NCBI GenBank assembly: GCA_913009335.1
Contig: CAJVXN010000009.1
Location: 1-57,504, forward strand
Direction: 5' to 3'
DNA from: an uncultured bacterium
Lineage (GTDB): Bacteria > Omnitrophota > Gorgyraeia > Ghiorseimicrobiales > Ghiorseimicrobiaceae
DNA length: 57,504 bases
Shown here: positions 43,900 to 51,379 of the stretch, piece by piece
Layout of the letters: every line of letters begins with the position of its first letter
How positions within the stretch are numbered: the stretch's first letter is position 1
Made by a program: the position numbers and the translations under genes
The notes under the pieces: generated by a model
Told to the model about the DNA's origin: nothing
The model's input: only the letters and a program-made list of their open reading frames with translations
The model's database searches: none

Positions 43900-44975
43900 G
43901 ATTAAGATTTAGTTTATTTTTATGTTTTAGTTTACTGATTATTCCTTCCCTTGCTTTTTCTAAGACTGAGGAGAGAAAAGAAGCCATCCAGCATGCCTTT
44001 GATGGCCTAAAGCATAAATTATCTCTACAGGAAATAAATTATTCGCCTGAGCCAGTAGATTACGCACAAGACTTAAGGCCCGCAAAAAAAACCCGCTCGA
44101 TATTCTCTCAAAGGCACATAATAATAGATAAAATATTAGACGAAGTCGAACTATCGATAGCCGTAAAAATAGGCTATATGACAGGGGAGACTATTTATGA
44201 TTTTAACCATCATGCAAGTGAATTGACATTTCCTTTTGATAATTGGATGGGTGGCGTAGATTTTAGTTTAGGTATGAATAGATTGTCCTTAAATGCCGGA
44301 TTTTGGGGGTCTCTACAAGATGAAACCGGTTCAAAAAACACAAATAAGGACTGGACGAGTGGTGGTTTATTATTTTCTTCTACTGAGTCAGTACAAAAAA
44401 TCGATGCAATTATTTGGGATGCGAATTTACGATACGACTTTTATGATAAGAATATGTCCAGAAGCATCAATCCTCTATTATTAAAAACTGGAGATGAGGT
44501 AAAAATAGGATTATTGCTGGGTTATAAATTTGAAAGATTTGATTTTGACTTATATGACCTTTATCAGACTTTAACAAGCAGTTTATCGAATGAAGGAGAA
44601 AGAGTCGGTACTTATAAAGTTAAATATTGGCTCCCGTACGTAGGGATAGCTGCTGATGTTCTACGTAAAAAATGCGGTTTTAGTCTGAATCTGAAGATTC
44701 CTTTTCATCCCACTGCTGAAGATGTCGATAACCATTTATTGCGTGGCTTAACGTTCTACGGCGACTATAATAAGCCTGACTATGCGTTGATGTTTAGCGT
44801 TGATGGATTTTGGAAGCTTGTTGAAAACTGGAGATTGCAAGCAGGCGCAGATGCGACATTTATTGCTCTTGATGGGGACACATGGGAGCAAGCCGGAGAT
44901 CTTGTATGGAATAAAGATCAAACTACAGAATTGAATCAGTGGATATTCTGGTCAGGCCTGCAATATAGATTCTGA
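43896..44975 (+). CDS. Exported outer-membrane-barrel-like protein
   Basis: A 359-residue protein with a signal peptide (LFLCFSLLIIPSLAFS) and a C-terminal series of amphipathic strands ending IFWSGLQYRF, with an aromatic last residue typical of outer membrane barrels. The family is not recognised. Its translational coupling to kamA (ATGA overlap) suggests a shared role with the aminomutase and ATP-grasp genes, for example in an envelope modification. A weak AAGGT/ACCTT hairpin with T-run (44994-45011) may terminate the unit. Confidence 0.7.
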   Translation: MRLRFSLFLCFSLLIIPSLAFSKTEERKEAIQHAFDGLKHKLSLQEINYSPEPVDYAQDLRPAKKTRSIFSQRHIIIDKILDEVELSIAVKIGYMTGETIYDFNHHASELTFPFDNWMGGVDFSLGMNRLSLNAGFWGSLQDETGSKNTNKDWTSGGLLFSSTESVQKIDAIIWDANLRYDFYDKNMSRSINPLLLKTGDEVKIGLLLGYKFERFDFDLYDLYQTLTSSLSNEGERVGTYKVKYWLPYVGIAADVLRKKCGFSLNLKIPFHPTAEDVDNHLLRGLTFYGDYNKPDYALMFSVDGFWKLVENWRLQAGADATFIALDGDTWEQAGDLVWNKDQTTELNQWIFWSGLQYRF

Positions 44976-44993
44976 TTTTCTCATATGACATAG

Positions 44994-45011
44994 AAGGTTT
45001 TTACCTTTTTT
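44994..45011 (+). terminator. Weak intrinsic terminator
   Basis: AAGGT (44994-44998) pairs with ACCTT (45003-45007), followed by a T-run. The stem is only 5 bp. The remaining bases to 45232 hold no convincing gene but have inverted repeats before the EF-G gene. Confidence 0.35.
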
Positions 45012-45160
45012 ATAATCACGTAAAGCCAATCTTTTTATTCCTTGACCCTGCCATATTGCTGTTATATAATTGTTCAAGTAGCCGCGGTTTGGCCTTGATT
45101 TCTTGCGAACTCTTGCCTTAAAATCAATATAAATTATTCTGGTTTTCATTTTTCAGCGGA

Positions 45161-45232
45161 AACTACTAATAGGTTATTAAGAAGAGTGAAGGTAGTCTCC
45201 TTAATAACTAATTGATAAGGAGCGCAGTAGTT
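45161..45232 (+). promoter_or_regulatory. Stem-loops enclosing the ribosome binding site of the EF-G paralogue
   Basis: AACTACT (45161-45167) pairs with AGTAGTT (45226-45232), the seven bases directly before the ATG. Inside it, GTTATTAAG/CTTAATAAC (45173/45200) forms a 9-bp stem. The AAGGAG at 45217-45222 lies within the outer loop. ATCAAT/ATTGAT (45123/45211) offers a competing pair. Translational control is inferred. Confidence 0.45.
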
Positions 45233-47185
45233 ATGGATGTCAAGAATAAAAGGAATTTTATTTTATTGGGGCATGCATCTTGTGGGAAAACTCTACTTGC
45301 AGAAAGTATTCTTACTTTTACGGGTGTTGTAACGCGCAAGGGGAGCGTTGATTCCGGAAATACAATAAGTGATTATAATGCCGATGAGATAGAAAGAAAA
45401 GTATCTATTAATCTCAGCTTGCTTTTCTGTGACTATAGAGAAATTACAATTCAGTTTATTGATACTCCCGGATATGTCGATTTTGGAGGAGAGGTAATCA
45501 GCGGTTTAAGAGCCGTAGATAACGCAATAGTTGTTGTAGATGCCATATCCGGAGTAGCATTAGGTACAGAAAAAGATTGGGCATTGTTAGAGGAAGAGAG
45601 CATGCCCAGAATTATTTTTATCAATAAGCTAGATAAAGAAAATACAGATCAAGATAAAATAATTTCCGATATAAAAGAACATCTTTCAAAGAATTGCCTA
45701 TTACTTAATAATTTAAAAGATAAAGATGTAGTTGAGGCGGTAGCTGAAACTGATGATGCTTTACTAGAAAAATATCTTGAGGGTACAGAATTAAGTGAGA
45801 CAGAAGTAAAAGAGGCGTTATGTAAGGCAGTATCAGCTGCGAAGATTTTCCCGGTTATTTCAGGATCGGCCTTGCAGGATAAAGGGATAAAAGAATTACT
45901 TGATGCGATTGTAGTTTTTTTTCCTTCGCCGGATAAACGTGTGCCTATATCTGTTACAAAGAGCGGCACGGAAGAGACAAAGGAATTAATTCTTAGCATG
46001 GATAGCGGGTTTTCTGCTTTTGTTTTTAAGACACTTTCCGACCCCTATATAGGCCAATTGACATTATTAAGAATTTTTTCCGGAAAGTTGCCTGCTCACG
46101 GTAGCTTTTACAATATAAGCACAAGTACGAAAGAAAGAGTGGGCTCTATCTATATGCTTAGAGGTAAAGAGCAGAAGGCATTAGATAGCGCGTCTTGTGG
46201 TGATATTGTAGCTATCGCAAAACTAAAAAGTACGCATACAGGTGATTCTCTTGGAGAGGAAAAAGAACCCTATATATTTCCTCCTCTTGTTTTTCCGGAG
46301 CCTGCGATATCTGCCTCAATTAAAGCGAAAACAAGAGATGATGAAGAAAAGATGGCTATCGCACTTTCTAAATTGACCATAGAAGATAAGACGTTAAAGG
46401 TAACGCGTGACCCTCAAACAAAAGAGGAAATTCTTTCCGGGGTAGGTAATTTGCATCTTGAGATTATGTTAGCCAGGCTTAAAAGCCGTTTTCATGTAGA
46501 TGTAGAATTAGGCAAGCCCAAAGTTCCTTATAAGGAAACAATTAAAAAGAGTATAAAAGTACAGGGGAAATATAAGAAGCAGTCCGGAGGAAGGGGGCAA
46601 TATGGTGATGTTTGGATTGAGGTTGCACCTTTAGATGGGGTAGACGGAAATTTTGAGTTTATCAATAAAATATTCGGCGGAGCTATTCCGCGTAATTATA
46701 TTCCTGCTGTTGAAAAAGGAGTAAAACAGGCATGCTCCGAAGGAGTATTGGCCGGTTATCCTATAACAGGTGTAAAAGTTGTTTTGTACGACGGGTCTTA
46801 TCATAACGTAGATTCTTCAGATATGGCTTTTCAGAGGGCCGGGGCAATGGCTTTACGTAAGGCAGTTCTTGAAGCTATGCCAGTGCTGCTTGAGCCAATT
46901 ATGGATGTTGAGATTATGTTACCTGAAGAATTTATGGGACAGATCTCCGGAGATATTAATTCCAGGCGGGGAAAAGTTATGGGCATGGAAGCAAAGGGAA
47001 GATTAGAGGTTGTTAAGGCAAAAATTCCGCTAGCTGAGATGTTTCAGTATGCAAATGATTTAAAGTCTATGACCGGAGGACGCGGCGCTTATACGATGAA
47101 ATTTTCAGATTATAAAGAGGCTCCCCAAAAAATAACTTCAACAGTAGTTTCACAGTTTCAGGCGCAAAAACAACAGGACGCGTAA
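45233..47185 (+). CDS. Elongation factor G-like GTPase (EF-G paralogue)
   Basis: A 650-residue five-domain translational GTPase, shorter than canonical EF-G (about 690-700). G1 is GHASCGKTLLAESIL, G3 is IDTPGYVDFGGEV with Tyr instead of the catalytic His of DTPGH, G4 is INKLDKEN, and domains IV/V show GGRGQYGDVWIEV and MTGGRGAYTMKFSDYKE. Switch I (EIERKVSINLSL) also lacks RGITI. These are traits of the EF-G2/EF-G-like group, not of the main translocase. Its function (recycling, stress) is uncertain. The ATG at 45233 with AAGGAG is preferred over a start 21 bases upstream. Confidence 0.9.
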   Translation: MDVKNKRNFILLGHASCGKTLLAESILTFTGVVTRKGSVDSGNTISDYNADEIERKVSINLSLLFCDYREITIQFIDTPGYVDFGGEVISGLRAVDNAIVVVDAISGVALGTEKDWALLEEESMPRIIFINKLDKENTDQDKIISDIKEHLSKNCLLLNNLKDKDVVEAVAETDDALLEKYLEGTELSETEVKEALCKAVSAAKIFPVISGSALQDKGIKELLDAIVVFFPSPDKRVPISVTKSGTEETKELILSMDSGFSAFVFKTLSDPYIGQLTLLRIFSGKLPAHGSFYNISTSTKERVGSIYMLRGKEQKALDSASCGDIVAIAKLKSTHTGDSLGEEKEPYIFPPLVFPEPAISASIKAKTRDDEEKMAIALSKLTIEDKTLKVTRDPQTKEEILSGVGNLHLEIMLARLKSRFHVDVELGKPKVPYKETIKKSIKVQGKYKKQSGGRGQYGDVWIEVAPLDGVDGNFEFINKIFGGAIPRNYIPAVEKGVKQACSEGVLAGYPITGVKVVLYDGSYHNVDSSDMAFQRAGAMALRKAVLEAMPVLLEPIMDVEIMLPEEFMGQISGDINSRRGKVMGMEAKGRLEVVKAKIPLAEMFQYANDLKSMTGGRGAYTMKFSDYKEAPQKITSTVVSQFQAQKQQDA

Positions 47186-47265
47186 TATTTTAACGCGTAA
47201 AACAGTTTTATAATTTTATTAAACTTTTCCCCCTCAATAGAGGAAAAGTAATATTGACTTTTATT

Positions 47266-47307
47266 AGTAATGGCTTTGGTTATTAGAAGCCAAACCATTG
47301 CTTTTTT
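47266..47307 (+). terminator. Intrinsic terminator after the EF-G paralogue
   Basis: AATGGCTTTGG (47269-47279) pairs with CCAAACCATT (47290-47299) with one bulged base, followed by GCTTTTTT. A second hairpin, ACTTTTCC.../GGAAAAGT, precedes it at 47223-47249. Confidence 0.75.
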
Positions 47308-47375
47308 AGCTTACAGAGGAGTCAATGAACGTAGAGATAATAGTTCTATCGTTTTATCTTTATTAAAGGAGTCTA

Positions 47376-48086
47376 ATGGCTAAAATAGGTATTTTTGGGT
47401 TAGATGATGTTTTCTCAGGAGGTAAAGTTAATATTATTGATGAGCGAGTTGATAAATTGAAAGAGATGTTTAAGTCTAAGAAAAAAGTTTATATGCAGGT
47501 TGAGATGATTTATGATCGAAATAAGATTTTTGAGGCAGACGGAATAATCGCGGATAAAAATCTCAAGCTTGATTTGATATTATCTGATTTAGAATTTGTA
47601 GAAACGAGACTTTCAAGAGTTGAAACTGATGAGGAAAAAAATCTACTTAATAGATTTAAGACTGTCTTAGAGAATGAAAAATTTATTTCTGAGGTGGAAT
47701 TAACCGATTCCGAGCAAAAGATTGTCGCAGGATTTGGTTTGCTTACAATTTTGCCGATATATTTAGTCAGCGTCGAAGATACAGATGATAAAGATGTTGT
47801 TTTATTTAAGGCCTATTATCATTTTGGGTATATTTCTTTTTTTACGGCAGCCGAGAAAGAATCCCGCGCTTGGTCGATTAAAAAAGATATGAAGGCACCT
47901 GAAGCAGCGGGTGCAATTCATACTGATTTGCAGCGTGGATTTATTCGGGCAGAAGTTGTACATTATGAGGATTTAATTAATTCCGGGCAACTTAACGCTG
48001 CAAGAGCAGCAGGACTTTTAAAAGTAGAGAGTAAGGAATATATTGTGCAAGATGGTGATTGGATGTTGTTCAGATTTAACAAGTAA
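47376..48086 (+). CDS. YchF-like protein without P-loop (DUF933/TGS domain)
   Basis: A 236-residue protein whose C-terminal half is the YchF TGS domain: FFTAAEKESRAWSIKKDMKA, AAGAIHTDLQRGFIRAEVV, YEDLI and the ending YIVQDGDWMLFRFNK. The N-terminus starts like YchF (AKIGIFGLDDVFSGGKVNII) but lacks the GKS/T P-loop, and the remaining G motifs are gone; full YchF is about 363 residues. The middle is helical, like the YchF coiled-coil arm. It cannot hydrolyse ATP by the usual site, so it may act as a ribosome- or RNA-binding adaptor. AAAGGAG precedes the ATG. Its last 12 codons are repeated 156 bases downstream. Confidence 0.85.
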   Translation: MAKIGIFGLDDVFSGGKVNIIDERVDKLKEMFKSKKKVYMQVEMIYDRNKIFEADGIIADKNLKLDLILSDLEFVETRLSRVETDEEKNLLNRFKTVLENEKFISEVELTDSEQKIVAGFGLLTILPIYLVSVEDTDDKDVVLFKAYYHFGYISFFTAAEKESRAWSIKKDMKAPEAAGAIHTDLQRGFIRAEVVHYEDLINSGQLNAARAAGLLKVESKEYIVQDGDWMLFRFNK

Positions 48087-48090
48087 ATCT

Positions 48091-48206
48091 ACTCCTTGCT
48101 TTAACGCTTGTAAATTTTCTTCGAAATTTACTGCGTAAGCTTCGGAGTCAATTCACGCAAATAATTTATGTCAACTTTCAGTCTTCATAAATTATGCGTT
48201 CATTGA
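48091..48206 (+). repeat. Structured intergenic element C1, after the YchF-like gene
   Basis: First arm: CTCC/GGAG (48092/48144), a TT/TTC internal loop, GCTT/AAGC (48098/48137), ACGC/GCGT (48104/48133), hairpin GTAAATTT/AAATTTAC. Second arm: TCAAT/ATTGA (48148/48202) around ATAATTTATG/CATAAATTAT (48161/48186), with AATTC and GTTCATTGA conserved. It aligns with element B through CCTTGCTT, AACGCT, AAGCT-CGG, TCAATTC and CATTGAG, while the stems differ. Confidence 0.7.
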
Positions 48207-48242
48207 GACGGTGATTGGATGTTGTTTCGGTTTAATAAGTAA
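48207..48242 (+). pseudogene. Duplicated 3' end of the YchF-like gene
   Basis: Twelve codons here read DGDWMLFRFNK-stop, the same as the end of the YchF-like gene at 48051-48086. The two 36-base segments differ at five positions, all synonymous (for example AGA versus CGG, AAC versus AAT). A TGA directly precedes the copy, so it is not translated as part of a larger frame. It is the remnant of a once-functional homologous gene, cut off by element C1. Confidence 0.8.
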
Positions 48243-48252
48243 TTCCAACTTA

Positions 48253-48294
48253 CAATTCGCCCGCCATTGATTCAGTGGCGGGTTCATTGAGGAG
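48253..48294 (+). repeat. Structured intergenic element C2, upstream of purH
   Basis: CAAT/ATTG (48253/48286) encloses CCCGCCA/TGGCGGG (48260/48276), with AATTCG before the stem and TTCATTGAGGAG after it. The latter is identical in the last 10 bases to the end of element B and carries the purH ribosome binding site (GAGGAG 48289-48294), 6 bases before the ATG. Only the second arm of the element is present. Confidence 0.7.
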
Positions 48295-48300
48295 AAAGTA

Positions 48301-49869
48301 ATGATTAAAGTTAAGCGCGCGTTGATAAGTGTATCTGATAAAGAGGGAGTATTAGAGTTTGCCCGGGGTTTAGAAAAATTAGGGGTAGAAATAATTTCAA
48401 CAGGAGGTACGGCTAAATTATTATCCAGTGGCAAAGTAGAAGTTCGCGAGGTTTCAGATTATACGGGTTTTCCTGAGATGCTCAACGGAAGAGTTAAAAC
48501 ATTGCATCCTAAGATACATGCTGGTCTTCTTGCTTTAAGAGACAGGCCTGAACACATGGAAAGCTTGAAAGTGCATAATATCGGCCTTATTGATATGGTA
48601 GTTGTCAATTTATATCCTTTCGAAAAAACAGTGCAAAAGAAAGGGACCACTTTAAAAGAAGCGATAGAGAATATTGATATCGGGGGCCCTTCAATGCTTA
48701 GGTCCGCGGCAAAGAATTATCGCTCTGTTGCCGTAATATCTAATCCTGCCAAATATAAAGAAATACTAAAAGAGTTAAAGAATAATAATGGTGTTCTTTC
48801 AAATAGCGTTTTAACAAATCTTGCTTTGGAAGTATTTAGTCTTACCTCTGGTTACGATAAAGCAATTTTTGATTATTTAAGAGGCACGTTTTCTTTGGGG
48901 CCGCTTGATAAGATGAATTTTCCACAGAGTTTCAGCTTGGATTTTGAGAAAGTCCAGGATTTACGTTACGGAGAAAATTCTCACCAGAAGGCTGCTTTCT
49001 ACCGTAATAAGAAATCAGATTCTGAGGGGATGGCGGCAACAAAGCAATTGTGGGGCAAAGATCTTTCTTATAATAATATACTGGATTTAAATTCTGCATG
49101 GGAGTTGGTGGGTGAGTTTAGCCGGCCCGCGGTGGTCGTTGTAAAACATAATAATCCCTGCGGAACAGCAGAAGCGAATAATTTACTTAAGGCATTTAAG
49201 GATGCCTGGAGCTGTGACCCTCTCTCTGCCTTTGGGAGTATAGTAGCTTTTAATCGCGCGCTTGATGAAAAGACAGCAGATGCATTAAATCGCAGTGGAT
49301 TTATTGAATGTGTAATTGCCCCGGCCTTTAGTAAAAATGTGCTTACGATTTTGAAAAAGAAGAAAAATTTAAGAATTATGGAATTGAAAAATACAAAGAC
49401 ATCTGAAGATTCGGATTTTAAACGAGTTTGCGGAGGAATGCTCCTTCAGGATAAAGATTTAAAAACATATCTTAAGGAAAATTTAAAGGTGGCTACAAAG
49501 AAAAAACCTACAAAGAAAGAATTAGAATCTTTGCTTTTTGCCTGGATAGTAGCAAAGCATGTTAAGTCCAACACGATAGTTTTAGTTAAGGGTACTAAAA
49601 CTATCGGAATAGGCGCAGGGCAAATGTCTCGAGTTGACAGCGCTTTTATTGCTATTAAGAAAGCCGGAGGGTCAACCAAAACCCGTGGGGCTGTTGCTGC
49701 AAGTGACGCGTTTTTCCCCAAGGAAGATGCGGTTATGCAATTGGTAAAGGCTGGCATAAAGGCCATTATACAACCCGGTGGTTCAATTGCAGATGAAAAA
49801 ATAATAAAACTTGTTGAGAAAAAAGGTATTTCTATGGTTTTCTCAGGCATGAGGCATTTTAGGCATTAA
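48301..49869 (+). CDS. purH: Bifunctional AICAR transformylase/IMP cyclohydrolase
   Basis: Performs the last two steps of IMP synthesis. The 522-residue protein has the N-terminal IMP cyclohydrolase domain (RALISVSDKEGVLEFARGL, VKTLHPKIHAGLLALRD) and the C-terminal transformylase domain with the Lys-His catalytic pair in VVKHNNPCGTAEANN and LRYGENSHQKAAFY. The end is AIIQPGGSIADEK and GMRHFRH. Length is normal. The start follows GAGGAG within element C2. Formyl-folate used here links it to the folate genes folC and folE downstream. Confidence 0.97.
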   Translation: MIKVKRALISVSDKEGVLEFARGLEKLGVEIISTGGTAKLLSSGKVEVREVSDYTGFPEMLNGRVKTLHPKIHAGLLALRDRPEHMESLKVHNIGLIDMVVVNLYPFEKTVQKKGTTLKEAIENIDIGGPSMLRSAAKNYRSVAVISNPAKYKEILKELKNNNGVLSNSVLTNLALEVFSLTSGYDKAIFDYLRGTFSLGPLDKMNFPQSFSLDFEKVQDLRYGENSHQKAAFYRNKKSDSEGMAATKQLWGKDLSYNNILDLNSAWELVGEFSRPAVVVVKHNNPCGTAEANNLLKAFKDAWSCDPLSAFGSIVAFNRALDEKTADALNRSGFIECVIAPAFSKNVLTILKKKKNLRIMELKNTKTSEDSDFKRVCGGMLLQDKDLKTYLKENLKVATKKKPTKKELESLLFAWIVAKHVKSNTIVLVKGTKTIGIGAGQMSRVDSAFIAIKKAGGSTKTRGAVAASDAFFPKEDAVMQLVKAGIKAIIQPGGSIADEKIIKLVEKKGISMVFSGMRHFRH

Positions 49870-49927
49870 CGAGGAACACAATTTAGCGTAGCTTTATATA
49901 AGCAAGTTAAATTGTATGTCTGAGGTA

Positions 49928-50014
49928 ACCCTTGACATCGATGATGTCAAGGGTAAATTCGTATTTACAACTTATGTCGTTATAATAACTCCATAAGTTA
50001 TATACTCATTTATG
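49928..50014 (+). repeat. Structured intergenic element E, upstream of folC
   Basis: A perfect 12-bp hairpin ACCCTTGACATC/GATGTCAAGGGT (49928/49943), then AAATTCG, then AACTTATG/CATAAGTT (49969/49992) and CTCATTTATG. The outer pair TAAAT/ATTTA (49954/50008) covaries with TCAAT/ATTGA of elements B and C1, and its 3' half includes the A of the folC start codon. A further hairpin, ACAATTTA/TAAATTGT (about 49879-49914), lies upstream. Confidence 0.7.
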
Positions 50015-51379
50015 ATTTACCCAGAAGCAGTTTCCTACCTGAATTCATTCGTAGATTATGAGCGTAAGAAGAAGTTTTCTTACAAAGCAGCCTTAAAACT
50101 TACGCGCATAAAACTATTCTTAGAACAACTTGGTAATCCTCAGGATAGACTTAAATGTATTCATCTTGCCGGGACAAAAGGGAAGGGAACAACTGCCGTC
50201 TTTGTTGCTTATATGTTAAGAGAGGCAGGGTATAGAGTCGGATTATATACCTCTCCGCATCTAAATGATTTTCGGGAGCGAATTCGTATATTATATCCTC
50301 TGAGGCGCTACACGGAAAGAAAAGCTGCTGAGGATTTCGAAGGGTTAATTTCAAAGCGCAGCATTTGTAAACTTGTTTTAGAGTTAAAACCCGGTATAGA
50401 TAGATTTAACCGTAGTTCAAAATACGGGCCTCTAACATTTTTTGAGGTATATACTGCTGTTGCTTTTTTGTATTTTGTGAGGGAAAAGACAGATTTTGTA
50501 GTTTTAGAAACAGGTTTGGGGGGAAGGCTTGATGCAACTAATACGGTTAATCCTTTAGTTGTAGGTATTACTCCCATAAGTCTGGAACATACGGCTCTTT
50601 TGGGTAGATGCATTACTGATATTGCAAAAGAGAAGACAGGGATAATTAAAGTAAAAGATTCGATAGTGCTAAGTGCTAAGCAGGAAAATGTTGCAGGAAA
50701 GATTATCAGGCAAAGATGTAAGCATATCGGAGCAGAGTTATATGAAATAGGGAAAGAGATAACTTTAAGCAAAATAAGTTCTGATTTATCCGGAACTAAT
50801 TTTTCGGCAAAAACAACATTTGGTATATATAGTAATCTAAAAATAAAATTAATTGGTCATCATCAAGCTTTTAATGCTCTCTTAGCTCTAGGGATAATTG
50901 AGTCTTTAAGGCTCTATAATATAGCGGTATCAAAGACAGCTATTAGAAGAGGATTAGCTAGGGCTGTTTGGCCGGGAAGGTTTGAAATATTAAAAAAGAG
51001 GCCTTTTATTATTTTAGACGGGGCCCAGAATAAAGCATCAAGCCTTGCATTGGCTAAGATAATAAAGGGGATTTTTAGAAATAAAATTATTCTTGTTTTG
51101 GGGGTATCCAGCGATAAAGATATCCAAGGTATTCTAAAGATACTTCTTGTGTTAGCTAAAAAGGTAATATTTACTAAATCTAGTAATCCTCGGGCCAGGC
51201 CCGCGGATAATATCAGGCGTAGGAGTCTAAAAATAAAAAAGATGGATATTCAAACAACACAAAGTATCCCCGAAGCATTAGAATTAGCCAGAAGGCAGGC
51301 TAAGAAAACAGATGTAATTATAGTAACAGGATCATTGTTTGTAGTGGGAGAGGCAAGGGAGGTGTTGCTTAAGAAATGA
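50012..51379 (+). CDS. folC: Folylpolyglutamate/dihydrofolate synthase
   Basis: Mur-ligase-type enzyme that adds glutamate to dihydropteroate or folates. The 455-residue protein has the P-loop HLAGTKGKGTTAVFVAYML, the folate-binding GLYTSPHLNDFRERI, ETGLGGRLDATN and LGRCITDIAKEKTGII, and the C-terminal domain with FIILDGAQNKAS. The ATG is embedded in element E and lacks a separate strong ribosome binding site. It overlaps mnmE by 4 bases (ATGA). Confidence 0.95.
   Translation: MIYPEAVSYLNSFVDYERKKKFSYKAALKLTRIKLFLEQLGNPQDRLKCIHLAGTKGKGTTAVFVAYMLREAGYRVGLYTSPHLNDFRERIRILYPLRRYTERKAAEDFEGLISKRSICKLVLELKPGIDRFNRSSKYGPLTFFEVYTAVAFLYFVREKTDFVVLETGLGGRLDATNTVNPLVVGITPISLEHTALLGRCITDIAKEKTGIIKVKDSIVLSAKQENVAGKIIRQRCKHIGAELYEIGKEITLSKISSDLSGTNFSAKTTFGIYSNLKIKLIGHHQAFNALLALGIIESLRLYNIAVSKTAIRRGLARAVWPGRFEILKKRPFIILDGAQNKASSLALAKIIKGIFRNKIILVLGVSSDKDIQGILKILLVLAKKVIFTKSSNPRARPADNIRRRSLKIKKMDIQTTQSIPEALELARRQAKKTDVIIVTGSLFVVGEAREVLLKK

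Noticed and set aside
44952-45149. Minus-strand 65-codon ORF before the EF-G gene
   Set aside because: No ribosome binding site and no recognisable domain; it overlaps the end of the barrel gene on the other strand.
45649-45999. Long minus-strand ORF inside the EF-G gene
   Set aside because: It is a shadow of a clear translational GTPase reading frame.
22086-50014. Hairpin elements as integron attC sites
   Set aside because: The paired joints (AATTC/TTCATT) do not match the attC core RYYYAAC/GTTRRRY, genes on both sides are ordinary operon genes, and no IntI integrase is present. A novel recombination site remains possible, but not a standard integron.
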